NCBI GenBank assembly: GCA_013339895.1
Contig: JABACO010000027.1
Coordinates: 1 to 64,000 of the forward strand
Reading direction: 5' to 3'
Source of the DNA: Ephydatia muelleri
Taxonomy: Eukaryota; Porifera; Demospongiae; Spongillida; Spongillidae
Length of the DNA stretch: 64,000 nucleotides
The notes under the pieces were generated by a model. The model did no database searches and was not told the DNA's origin. It saw only the letters and a list, made by a program, of their open reading frames with translations. Positions 24,064 through 34,637 of this stretch are shown here, in pieces. Each line of letters opens with the position of its first letter. Within the stretch, counting starts at the first letter, position 1. The translations under genes were made by a program, and so were the position numbers.

Positions 24064-24909
24064 ACATAGTATATGTGATCATTGCCCTCATGGTCCTCTG
24101 GCTTGTTTGTGCAAATCATAGACAAGGCGGAACAGGAGGGCAGATACCCACCCCCCACCCCCACCAGCTATATGACCCACCCACCTACATGTAGCTAGGT
24201 CCACCTTTGTTTATGTGGTGATCATAAATTACAATACACAAAGCACCCACAAATCGATCAATATCACATTTTGTTTAGTCAATGACTTTAAAACATAGCT
24301 GCATGTATTTAACTTTTGCATAGACTCTGTTGGTAATAACAGAGATAATATCTATATATTATCCCTGGTAATAATCACTGGTTTATGGCCGTCTATACAC
24401 AATAACCACTGACAATGTCGTGCTATACACGGCCAGGGCTGCGTATGCAAAATGTGCAACTTCCGCGTATAATTGGTTAACATACTGGAGAGGAGATGGG
24501 TGTGGCTTGGGGTGGAGCATGGGGGCAGAAGCCCTCCCTTCCCCTCCCCACCAGGTATATGGCCCACCCACCTGGCTGGGCCCACCTTTGTTTATGCTAT
24601 GCAGTGATTAATTAAAATACACTTAGTTCCTTTCCCCCAATGCCCTATTAGAATGGCTCTGTGTATAGATATCAATAGATATCAGCAGGTTATTTATAAT
24701 TTGCATTACATAACTGCATTGCAAGGCCGAATATTTAGTGCAGGTAAATTAGTTGGTGATTTTAAGCCACTGCAAATGCTAATGCTTGACCGATGGGAGC
24801 ACTCCCCCATACCCCCTAGCTGGATGGGAGGGGCACCTACTCCCTCACCCAACCCATGCAGTCCCCTTCATAACAGCTGCCTATTACCACTCCACTTCTA
24901 TCTTCACAG

Positions 24910-25008
24910 CATGGATGGACTCCACTGATGGAGGCATCATCAAAAGGGCATGTCACATGTGTGCAGCTGCTGGTGGATAGGGGTGCACAGATCAACCATC
25001 AGGACAAG
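24910..25008 (+). CDS. Ankyrin-repeat exon E (33 codons, phase 0/0)
   Basis: The frame reads HGWTPLMEASSKGHV, then the shared part. Against exon A, codon 8 is E instead of R and codon 12 is AAA (K) instead of GGT (G), a three-base change inside one codon. The acceptor tatcttcacag has one base different from its sisters; the donor gtgagtg is intact. Confidence 0.8.
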
Positions 25009-25539
25009 GTGAGTGTAATTTGAGATCAGACCAATGTCTGTTGCTGACACATCCCTGATGTGGAGAGGGCATAGTGTATGTGATCATTGCCCTCATGGCC
25101 CTCTGTAACTAGCATAGGGGAGGGCTGGATATACATGTAGGAGAGCCCATCTAAGCAAGCCATGACATGGGTGCTGTTTTACATACCGGAGAGGGGGTGG
25201 GGCACAATGTGGAGCATGAGGGCAGATGCCCCTCCTCCCCCCAACCAGCCACCTGGCTGGGCCCACCTTTGTTTATGCGGTGATTAATTAGGATACACTT
25301 AGTTCTGACCCTCCCCCATCCCAATGCCCTTTTAGAATGACTCTGTGCATAGATATCAATAGATATCAGCAGGTTATTGTACTAATTTACATTACATAAC
25401 TGCATTGCATGGCCGTATATTAAGTGCAGGTACATTTGTTGGCTTTTCCATGTTTAATATTTACTCGTACGTGTTTAAGTGGTGACTTGAGTGAAAAGGG
25501 CACTGTCTGTGGGGTCCGACAAGCTTGATGCAAACATAT

Positions 25540-25543
25540 CTTT
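25540..25543 (+). repeat. Target duplication CTTT, left
   Basis: Empty sites in sister units read caaacatatctttctaagaa (for example at about 7125). Here the cttt occurs on both sides of the palindrome, the right one at 27599-27602. Confidence 0.8.
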
Positions 25544-26220
25544 GAGTCATTCCAAGCCATTTCATCAAAGAGATGGACACCATGTTGTAGTTTTCTGTTC
25601 AAAATTTTTATGGTAGTTTGTCTTTATATAAGAGGTGCTGGGATGAAATTTTTTGTTTTGAACCTTAATGGTTTGCAAGATACTCAGCGTTGAATAATTG
25701 ATTAGTTTACTGATAAACTCTACTTTGCAGTGTTTTATCTTGGTACACACTACGAAAACTGCTGGCATGCATGGCACCAAATCGAAGGGCCTGGTAAGTA
25801 CAAGGTTACTGTGTCGAGCATTTCGATGAGAAATGAAAGGGTTAAACTATGTATTGGTTTGTAAGGTAGATCTCATAATTACTGTGTGCAGAAACTTCAT
25901 AATTGCGCAATTTACTTTATAATATCATGTGGTACATTATAATGAACATTTATGTAAAATAAAAAAGTTGATTATTAATAACCACTGAGAACCACAAGCA
26001 TTTTTGTGTAACGCAGCCATTTTTAAGGTGGCTATCACAGAGGTGTTGCTAAGTGGCCAAACCACAACTATCAAAACTTTGGCCCCAGCAGTAACAACTG
26101 TAACAACTTGCCCCCAATACTTATCGTTGTTACTAGTAATGCGCAGCGCTCGTTCATTCTGGGATCAGAACAAGTAACTGCACGTATCATACTTAAATTG
26201 CAATGTAAACCATGCATACA

Positions 26221-26601
26221 TCATGGTCCTACACACGCAAAATACAACAAAATGTAATAGTTTATATGGATACTCAAGCTTTTGCTGTAACAGGTTGCTG
26301 CTGCAACTTCCTTGGCTGTTAAGTAATATCTGCGTCCTGTAGCTGTCGAGGGGCTCACAAGTGTAAGTATGTCTGACGGGTCAACCTCCATCACATCCTG
26401 ACACCCATATGAATGTGAAGGCAATTGTGGATGAAGGAAATCCACTTCTACAACTCGAGCTTCCATGTCTACTTTTACTACACAGCCAAGCCAACGACAC
26501 CCATCATATGCTACAGTTGCATAGCCCTTGATCAATGACCGTGGATGGGTCTCAACATGTGCAGCTGCTGCAGTGCACACTCCTTCACTGTCATCGATCA
26601 A
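26221..26601 (-). CDS. Left-arm protein of the palindrome, 126 aa, unknown
   Basis: It starts MIDDSEG in the centre of the palindrome and runs outward into the left arm. The core (about residues 35-100) has KGYATVAYDGCRWLG, then VKVDMEARVVEVDFLHP, then DPSDILTLVSP and TGRRYYL. This spacing, with a YDG..WLG start and V.V.FLHP strands, recalls the small SH3/Tudor-like barrels found in some invertebrate transposon-linked proteins; that is an impression only. The tail after CYSKS is hydrophobic (YYILLYFAC). Its first 25 residues come from the unique centre and so differ from the partner protein on the other arm. No promoter was recognised. Confidence 0.5.
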   Translation of the reverse strand: MIDDSEGVCTAAAAHVETHPRSLIKGYATVAYDGCRWLGCVVKVDMEARVVEVDFLHPQLPSHSYGCQDVMEVDPSDILTLVSPSTATGRRYYLTAKEVAAATCYSKSLSIHINYYILLYFACVGP

Positions 26602-26911
26602 GGGCTATGCAACTGTAGCATATGATGGGTGTCGTTGGCTTGGCTGTGTAGTAAAAGTAGACATGGAAGCTCGAGTTGTAGAAGTGGATTTCCTTCATCC
26701 ACAATTGCCTTCACATTCATATGGGTGTCAGGATGTGATGGAGGTTGACCCGTCAGACATACTTACACTTGTGAGCCCCTCGACAGCTACAGGACGCAGA
26801 TATTACTTAACAGCCAAGGAAGTTGCAGCAGCAACCTGTTACAGCAAAAGCTTGAGTATCCATATAAACTATTACATTTTGTTGTATTTTGCGTGTGTAG
26901 GACTACCATGA
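26528..26911 (+). CDS. Right-arm protein of the palindrome, 127 aa, unknown
   Basis: It starts MINDRGW in the centre and runs into the right arm. From KGYATVAYDG onward it equals the left-arm protein almost residue for residue, ending YFACVGLP. The two frames overlap by 74 bp across the centre on opposite strands, so the centre is open in both directions, with an alanine-rich stretch (CAAAAV here, CTAAAAH on the other strand) from the cagctgctgcag palindrome. If both are expressed the transcripts would be self-complementary over a long arm. It may equally be a frame kept open only because the arms are kept identical. Confidence 0.5.
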   Translation: MINDRGWVSTCAAAAVHTPSLSSIKGYATVAYDGCRWLGCVVKVDMEARVVEVDFLHPQLPSHSYGCQDVMEVDPSDILTLVSPSTATGRRYYLTAKEVAAATCYSKSLSIHINYYILLYFACVGLP

Positions 26912-27602
26912 TGTATGCATGGTTTACATTGCAATTTAAGTATGATACGTGCAGTTACTTGTTCTGATCCCAGAATGATCTGTTTTGAACGAGCGCTGCG
27001 CATTACTAGTAACAACGATAAGGTATTGGGGGCAAGTTGTTACAGTTGTTACTGCTGGGGCCAAAGTTTTGATAGTTGTGGTTTGGCCACTTAGCAACAC
27101 CTCTGTGATAGCCACCTTAAAAATGGCTGCGTTACACAAAAATGCTTGTGGTTCTCAGTGGTTATTAATAATCAACTTTTTTATTTTACATAAATGTTCA
27201 TTATAATGTACCACATGATATTATAAAGTAAATTGCGCAATTATGAAGTTTCTGCACACAGTAATTATGAGATCTACCTTACAAACCAATACATAGTTTA
27301 ACCCTTTCATTTCTCATCGAAATGCTCGACACAGTAACCTTGTACTTACCAGGCCCTTCGATTTGGTGCTATGCATGCAGCAGTTTTCGTAGTGTGTACC
27401 AAGATAAAACACTGCAAAGTAGAGTTTATCAGTAAACTAATCAATTATTCAACGCTGAGTATCTTGCAAACCATTAAGGTTCAAAACAAAAAATTTCATC
27501 CCAGCACCTCTTATATAAAGACAAACTACCATAAAAATTTTGAACAGAAAACTACAACATGGTGTCCATCTCTTTCATGAAATGGCTTGGAATGACTCCT
27601 TT

Positions 27603-28990
27603 CTAAGAATACTAGTGCACATGGTATACAATGAATCAACTCAATTACATAAACTACAATACGATACGTATACTGATAAATGGAATATGTGAGTTCACAA
27701 TCCTCCCCTTCATTCAGACACTGGAGTCTAAACAGTGTGTTGGCTTCTTGATCGTCCGTCCATACCTAGTGATAATTGTCCGTTGTCCAAATGGTTCCTG
27801 CGTTGATGGGGAGCCAATGGTGATGTGGAGTTCACCGAGGTTAGCTTCCCAGGCATGTCACCAGGTTCCGTGTCACTAGAGTCAGGTAATACCTCTGGGA
27901 CTGGGTTATGACAGCTGGCATGGGTACCTCAGGTATTATGGGTAGCTCTGGTCAGCACAGTCACCTTGCCTGTCCAACCTCCACTCTGGTTCAACTGCCA
28001 TGCTAACTGGTTCATCCTCTATTCCATTTCCAACACCTGTAGTAGTCATCTGGTCTGCATGTCTCTTCCACACTCCACCCCCATCTATTTCCACCTTGCA
28101 TGACTTGCTGCCCAATTGTGGCTGTTTGCCACCGAGAATGACCAGACCTGTAGCCTGTAACCATAACTCCGTTTCCAAAATCACAAATGCGTTCAACAGC
28201 TGCAGACCTTGACAGCTCCTATCTGACATTTTATAATACTGATTCCTTCAAGTCTGTCATCAGGAGACTGAGTCTGCATTGTAGATCCCTCCCGATCATC
28301 AATGTTGCCATTGTGGCTTCTGTGGTAGAATGTCTTTCGTTTCGGTAGTTCAATAAAAAGCTGGCCAGGCTGTGCTGCAGTGCTTGTTTTAATGTTTGAA
28401 TGAAGCGTTCCACTAGACCATTTGTGGCTGGATGATATGGACTAGACTTGAGGTGCTTTACATGTATGTTATTCAAGGCCAGGAAATAGTTTGAATCCTG
28501 CTGAAGTGAACTGGGGCCCATTATCTGTTACCATTTGCAGCGGTATTCCCCACCAGGCAAAGATAGCACGCAGTTCATCCATTCTCCTGTCCGTGGTGGT
28601 TTCATCCATTGCCACAACCTCCTTTTCGAATAGACATTTACAATGACCAAGAAGCTTTTCCCCTGAAATGGTCCCCCAAAATCTACATGGATCCTCCTCG
28701 GTTCCTCCTGTACCTTCTGTTGGTGCACTTTTGGAATGACCAATGTAGCTCCCCACATTAGACAACCTTGTTCTGTGGTTAGTCATGGCGTTTGTCAAAA
28801 CACACCAGCAGGATGTCTTCCACAGTTTTGGGCCATCCAGATTGAACGTACATGTATTTGAACACCTTTGACAGAAGTGACCGGCCCTCTTTCTCTCTTT
28901 AGATGCCCTGCTGTAACTGGAAGTAAGTCCATTTGCTTCATGCTAAAACACATTTACATCTTCTGAGTTCTCACCTGATATGGAATGGGT
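27603..28990 (-). mobile_element. Decayed Ty3/gypsy fragment, copy 8
   Basis: The sister of copy 1 in the 4-kb segmental duplication; integrase C-terminus, core and zinc parts, broken several times. Its left edge holds the right target duplication of the palindrome. Confidence 0.8.
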
Positions 28991-29096
28991 AGCCTAGACA
29001 GAGTGTCCACATTAGCATGTTGGGTCATTCTATGGTATGTGACATCACATACCACAGAACGACCCAATGTGCTAATGTGGACACTCTGTCTAGGCT
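28991..29096. repeat. Fold-back, 106 bp
   Basis: The arms agcctagacagagtgtcc..ggacactctgtctaggct are perfect at the tips; the centre is tgtgacatcaca. The left arm is gypsy-fragment sequence and the right arm its inverted copy. Confidence 0.85.
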
Positions 29097-29436
29097 TCAG
29101 CAAACAGACCATGAGGCCAATCATATCAGCTCACTCAAAATTATGCATGACCCTCTCATATTTAGTTCCTTTTTCTACCAGTTATTAACGTACTAAATTT
29201 ATACTTATCGCGTAAAGCGTCCTTCCAATAACTACCATAAAGTGTAATAAATGGTAATAATTTAAGAACCAGTGGATAGAGAGCAGCGTTTGCTGTTCAC
29301 GTACATATCTGAAATTGGAGCGTTCGTTTCTAAACAACAAAGTTATGGTGGAACTAAGTTGACCTAAAATTAGTATATTAGCATCAGTCCTTATTCAAGG
29401 TTATTGGCCGTAATTGAACTTGCATCTCTGGTATTT

Positions 29437-29689
29437 CCAGAGATATTAATTGGAATGGAGCGCAAACACACATCGTTGGTTTAGTTTCAAGTTGGCAGCG
29501 CTTGTTAAGGGCACGCCTTCACCCGCAATAATTTAATTCTCATGATTTACACAGCTAAAGACTATTATCTACACAGATAGCTGTGTAAACCATGCGAATG
29601 AATATATTAATGCGGGAGAAGCCGTGCCCTTAACAAGCTCTGCCAACCATCATTGTGTGTTTACGCTCTATGCCAGTTAATATCTCTGG
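29437..29689. repeat. Fold-back (MITE-like), second copy
   Basis: The sister of 5098-5341. It has a longer centre (ctattatctacacagatag) that is itself palindromic with the acagct arms, so this copy is nearer the intact form. Confidence 0.8.
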
Positions 29690-29735
29690 ATCCAATCGCG
29701 TTGAATAAGGACCGACGCTACTTTTCGTGCGCTTT

Positions 29736-30077
29736 GGGAGGAGTACCGTATCCCATCCAGTCAGCTGCTCTAACCTCCCCCACTGAGGTCTAGGGAGGAG
29801 CCCAGAAGCATTGCTAACGTAGCTATTTTGATGTTCACAAAAGAATTGTCAGAAGCAAGGAATACAAAAAGACTGTCCGTCCCTCTTGACAAATTAATCT
29901 AAAAGTGAGGCTGTTCTTGTTGTAGCTGTCATAGTGTCATATTGAATGGCTACATAGTTAGTGAATTTCCTCCATGTTTCTCTTGCTCAAAGTAGTATAC
30001 GAAGCAGCAGGGCACAAAAGACCAAACATCCACCATTAAGACATATGGAAAAGTCCTCTAGTGCCCTTTTTGTGCAC
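29736..30077 (+). repeat. Intron block alpha, copy 7
   Basis: The sister of copy 1, with the same lead sequence. Confidence 0.8.
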
Positions 30078-30138
30078 TATTATTGGACTTTTTACATACA
30101 GTGTATGTCATGTCCTCCATTATAAGCCAGTGGTGTGT

Positions 30139-30189
30139 CCCCACCAGCTATATGACCCACCCACCTGGTGGGTCATATAGCTGGTGGGG
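30139..30189. repeat. 53-bp hairpin, copy 6
   Basis: A perfect palindrome, the first of a pair as in the 5.8-kb unit. Confidence 0.9.
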
Positions 30190-30303
30190 ACATAGTGTAT
30201 GTGATCATTGCCCTCATGGTCCTATGGCTTACTTTGTGATATTTGTGCAAATCATAGACAAGGTTATATAGCGGAACTGGGGGAGCAGATATCCACTCCC
30301 CAC

Positions 30304-30354
30304 CCCCACCAGCTATATGACCCACCCACCTGGTGGGTCATATAGCTGGTGGGG
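30304..30354. repeat. 53-bp hairpin, copy 7
   Basis: The second of the pair, 165 bp later, followed by a half copy at about 30478. Confidence 0.9.
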
Positions 30355-30838
30355 ACATAGTACATGTATATGTGATCATTGCCCTCATGGTCCTCTGCCT
30401 TACTTTGTGATGTTTGTGCAAATCATAGACAAGGTTATATAGCGGAACTGGGGAACAGATACCCACCCCCCACCCCCACCAGCTATATGACCCACCCACC
30501 TAGCTACATGTACATGTAGGTCCACCTTTGTTAATGTGGTAATTAATTAGAATACACTTTTTTCTGTCCCTCCCCCATCCCAATGCCCTATTAGAATGGC
30601 TCTGTGCATGTAGATATCAGCAGGTTATTGTACTAATTTGCATTACATAACTGCATTGCAAGGCCGGATATTTAGAGCAGGTAAATTAGTTGGTGATTTT
30701 AAGCCACTGCAAATGCTAAGGGCTAGACCGATGGGAGCACTCCCCCATACCCCCTAGCTGGATGGGAGGGACACCTACTCCCTCACCCAACCCATGTAGC
30801 CCCAGCTGCCTATTACCACTCCACTTGTATCTTTACAG

Positions 30839-30937
30839 AATGGAAGGACTCCACTGATGGAGGCATCATCAGGTGGGCATGTCACATGTGTGCAGCTGCT
30901 GGTGGATAGGGGTGCACAGATCAACCATCAGGACAAG
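30839..30937 (+). CDS. Ankyrin-repeat exon F (33 codons, phase 0/0)
   Basis: The frame reads NGRTPLMEASSGGHV, then the shared part ending INHQDK. Against its segmental sister exon A, codons 1 (N for H), 3 (R for W) and 8 (E for R) differ, all changing charge or size. The upstream conserved stretch carries a deletion of about 13 bases (cccatgtagccccagctgcc). Splice sites ctttacag and gtgagtg are intact. It is the last cassette seen before the ROC exon, 10.5 kb downstream. Confidence 0.8.
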
Positions 30938-31485
30938 GTGAGTGTAATTTGAGATCAGACCAATGTCTGTTGTTGACACATCCCTGATGTGGAGAGGGCA
31001 TAGTGTATGTGATCATTGCCCTCATGGCCCTCTGTAACTAGCATAGGGGAGGGCTGGATATACATGTAGGAGAGCCCATCTAAACAAGCCATGACATGGG
31101 TGCTGTTTTACATACCGGAGAGGGGGGTGGGGCACAAAGTGGAGGATGAGGCACATGCCCCCCCCCCCCTCCAGCTATACATGTATATGTATGACCCACC
31201 CACCTGGCTGGGCCCATCTTTGTTTATGCGGTGATTAATTAGAATACACGTAGTTCATCACCTTCCCCCTCCCGCCTCCAATGCCCTTTTAGAATGGCTC
31301 TGTGCTTAGATATAAATAGATATCAGAAGGTAATTGTACTAATTTGCATTACATAACTGCATTGCAAGGCCGAAATTTAAGGTTGTTGGCTTTTCCATGT
31401 TTAATGTTTACTCATAAAGTGTGTAAGTGGTAATTAATTAGAATAGGGCACTGTCTGTGGGGGTCCGACAAGCTTGATGCAAACA

Positions 31486-33250
31486 TATCTTTCTAAGAAT
31501 ACTAGTGCACATGGTATACAGTAAATCAACTCAATCACATACAACTACATTACGATGTACATGTAAATGGAATATGTGAGTTCACAATCCTCCCCTTCAT
31601 TCAGACACTGGAGTCTAAATAGTGTGTAGGCTTCTCAATTGTCCGTCCATACCTAGTGATAATTGTCCGTTGTCCAAATGGTTACTGCGTTGATGGGAGG
31701 GCCAATGGTGATGTGGAGTTCACCGAGGTTAGCTTCCCAGGCATGTCACCAGGTTCTGTGTCACTAGAGTCAGGTAATACCTCTGGGACTGGGTTATGAC
31801 AGCTGGCATGGGTACCTCAGGTATTATGGGTAGCTCTGGTCAGCAGAGTCATCTTGCCTGTCCAACCTCCACTCTGGTTCAACTGCCATGCTACCTGGTT
31901 CATCCTCTATTCCATTTCCAACACCTGTAGTAGTCATCTGGTCTGCATGTCTCTTCCACACTCCACCCCCATCTATTTCCACCTTGCATGACTTGCTGCC
32001 TAATTGTGGCTGTTTGCCACCGAGAATGACCAGACCTGTAGTCTGTAACCATAACTCCGTTTCCAAAATCAAAAATTTGTTCAACAGCTGCAGACCTTGA
32101 CAGCTCCTATCTGACATTTTAGAACACTGATTCCCTCAAGTCTGTCATCAGGAGACTGAGTTTGCATTGTAGATCCCTCCCCATCATCAATGTTGCCGGT
32201 GTGGCTTCTGTGTCCATCTCTTTTTAATGCTTGTGTTGATGTTTGAACTAAGCATTCCACTAGACCATTTGTGGCTGGATGATATGGACTAGACTTGAGG
32301 TGCTTTACATGTATGTTATTCAAGGCCAGGAAATCGTTCGAATCCTGCTGAAGTGAACTGGGGCCCATTATCTGTTACCATTTGCAGCGGTATTCCCCTC
32401 CGGGCAAACATAGCACGCAGTTCATCCACTGTCCTCTCTGTGGTGGTTTCATCCATTGCCACAACCTCCACTTCAAATAGGCATTCACAATGACCAAGAA
32501 GCTTTTCCTCTGAAATGGTCCCTCAAACATCCTCCTCCACGGACCATCAGGAAATTCCCATGGGTGTAGAGGGGTTAATTTGGGGTCTTCCTTCATCATC
32601 TGTCACCCTACACAGTGTTGGACAGCACCCTCAGTTGTCCTTATCAATGTGAGGATGCCACACCCATCTTACCCACACCCATATGATCCCCATGGAGTTC
32701 TACGTGTGTGGTGTACTTTTGGAATGACCACCCTCGTTCCCAACAAATAGACATTGTTCTGTGGTTAGCTCATGGCGTTGTCAGCAAACACCAAGCTTGA
32801 TGTCTTCCACCATTTTGGGCCATTCTGATTGAACATGTGTGAACACCTTTGACAGTAGAGTGTCCCTCCCTGTTTCCCTCTTTAGATGCCCTGCTGTAAG
32901 CAGAAGCAAGTTGATTTGCTTCATGGAAAACACATGTACTTGTTCTGTGTCCTCACCTGTTTGCTGATGTGGAATACATGTAGGTAGCCTAGACAGAGTG
33001 TCCACATTAGCCTGTTGGGTTGTTCTACACTCCCCATGCCACCACCAGATCTTCTGTGTCTATTTGGGCATAGCTACATTCCACTGTTGTTAATGTTCGG
33101 GAAGCACATGCCACTGGTCTCTCCACTCCATCAGGCATAATGTGGGAAAGCACTGCCCCAAACCCATATGGGCTTACATCGCATGATAGGGTCAGTGGTA
33201 GTTCTGAGTTGAAATGAATCACCGGTATAATTTAGGGTGACTGAATATGG
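31486..33250 (-). mobile_element. Decayed Ty3/gypsy fragment, copy 9
   Basis: The longest of the decayed set: LTR-like edge, integrase C-terminus, core, zinc region and an RNase H piece (SCDVSPYGFGAVLSH, about 33180-33130). Broken many times. It is like copies 2 and 4 in the order of pieces. Confidence 0.8.
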
Positions 33251-33508
33251 CATCCATATTCATGTGATGTGATGCACCTCAAACTGTACTCTCGTCTTGT
33301 ATATGTACATGTATGTCAAGTGTGGTTTAACCTGTTGGTATGGGTTCATTAATGGTTTACTGGCTATCTGAAATATTAAATTCCACAACAGGTCAAAATG
33401 GTGATCTCCGTTTCAATTTCAGGTCTGAAATCAAAAGCCAATGGCATATCCAGGTTTATTTTGCCGGGTGGATGGGGGAGGCTAGGGGAGTATGAGGTGA
33501 GAGAATGT

Positions 33509-33878
33509 GGGAGGAGTACCGTATCCCATCCAGCCAGCTAGGGGAGCGCTCTAACCTCCCTCTTTTGGGGTCTAGCCCCAGAAGCTTTGCAAACGTAGCT
33601 ATTTTGATGTTGACAAAAGTATTGTCAGAAGCAAGGAATACAAAAAGCTCTGTCTCACTTGAAAAATTAGTCTACATGTACATGTATGTGCTAAAAGTGA
33701 GTCTGCTATTGTTGTAACTCTCATAGTGTCATGTTGAATGGCTACACAGTAAGTGAATTTCCTTCATGTTTCTCTTGCTCAAAGTAGCATAAGAAGCAGC
33801 AGGGCACAAAAGACCAAACATCCACCATTAAGACATATGGAAAAGTCCTCGAGCAGTCTAGTGCCCATTTTGTGCACG
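33509..33878 (+). repeat. Intron block alpha, copy 8
   Basis: The last copy. It lacks the gggaggag part of the core. After it a half hairpin (about 33948) breaks off and the repeated array ends. Confidence 0.8.
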
Positions 33879-33969
33879 TCTCGTTGCGCAGCTGAATTAT
33901 TGGACTATTTACATATGTCGTGTCCTCCATTATAAACCAGTGGTGTGTCCCCACCAGCTATATGACCCA

Positions 33970-34318
33970 CCCGCAAATTTGCCATTCATTTTATCATTAA
34001 TGATCTACTTTTAAATATATTTAGTTTTGTTTTTTGACTAAGTAACTTTTAGAGGTCGGTCAGGCCTGTAAAACTTATCAAATTTGAAGGGCCTTACAAT
34101 GGGAGCAAAAAAAAAAACTTTGAGTGTGGTGAAAATGTTTTGAAGGCTTGTTTCCACCACATCTACACGTGCTCTACCATCCGCTATTCAGTTCAAATCT
34201 CTATGTGGAAAGCTAAATGTGCAGTGTACATGTTCTCATTCTGACCACATACACTGTACACTGGTGTAGGCCCTGTACATTGCAGTCTGCATGTACACGT
34301 TTTGTTGCAGGTGTGTTT
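33970..34318. other. Unique intron sequence
   Basis: AT-rich single-copy intron without a recognised feature, ending at the target site GTCGG of the next LTR element. Confidence 0.6.
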
Positions 34319-34323
34319 GTCGG

Positions 34324-34637
34324 TGTAGAGGACCGTATATAGTAACGTGCTATCGTGCCGACGCTGTAGACCACCAAAACTATACTACACGGCAGCAGTA
34401 TACATTAATGCAGGCCAATAGCTCAGAGAACTCTCAATCTCATCATGTTCATCTCTCTTTCCAACATACGTGCATGCTTATATATACATACACATAGCAC
34501 CAAATACGTGACTAACTTTAACCTCAAGTTCGTATTACAACACTTGAGTTCAACCTTCTGAATGCAGCCTTGTTGACAGGTTACTGTCTCTCAATTGTTG
34601 CACTCCGGACCTTTAGGACTGGCTGGCTTCCCTGACA
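34324..34637 (-). repeat. 3' LTR (314 bp)
   Basis: It begins TGTAGAGGACC and ends CCCTGACA on the + strand. The end of the RNase H frame runs a short way into it. Confidence 0.9.

Larger units (their letters stand above)
25544..27598. mobile_element. 2055-bp palindromic element with long arms and a coding core
   Basis: The left arm (25544-26533) and right arm (26596-27598) are reverse complements with few differences. One arm has about 12 extra bases near 26977. They are separated by a 62-bp centre. The tips are GAGTCATTCC and GGAATGACTC, flanked by CTTT on both sides, and sister units show the empty site. Each arm carries the same roughly 125-codon reading frame pointing outward from the centre. 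I do not recognise a known transposase. It could be a non-autonomous DNA transposon or a head-to-head dimer of one. An older half copy is at 14380-14935. Confidence 0.85.
28073..32100. repeat. Segmental duplication of 3746-7745
   Basis: The same order occurs in both: gypsy fragment, fold-back, 244-bp fold-back, block alpha, two hairpins, ankyrin exon (A or F), and the next gypsy edge. The offset stays within 24.33-24.36 kb over the whole length, so few indels have occurred since. Confidence 0.8.

Noticed and set aside
26936-27206. Frames over the outer arms of the palindrome
   Set aside because: They lie on both strands of inverted arms, with no conserved pattern beyond the mirror.
6486-30937. 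A CRISPR-like reading of the regularly repeated exons and hairpins
   Set aside because: Spacing is in kilobases, the repeats are exons with splice sites, and the genome is eukaryotic.
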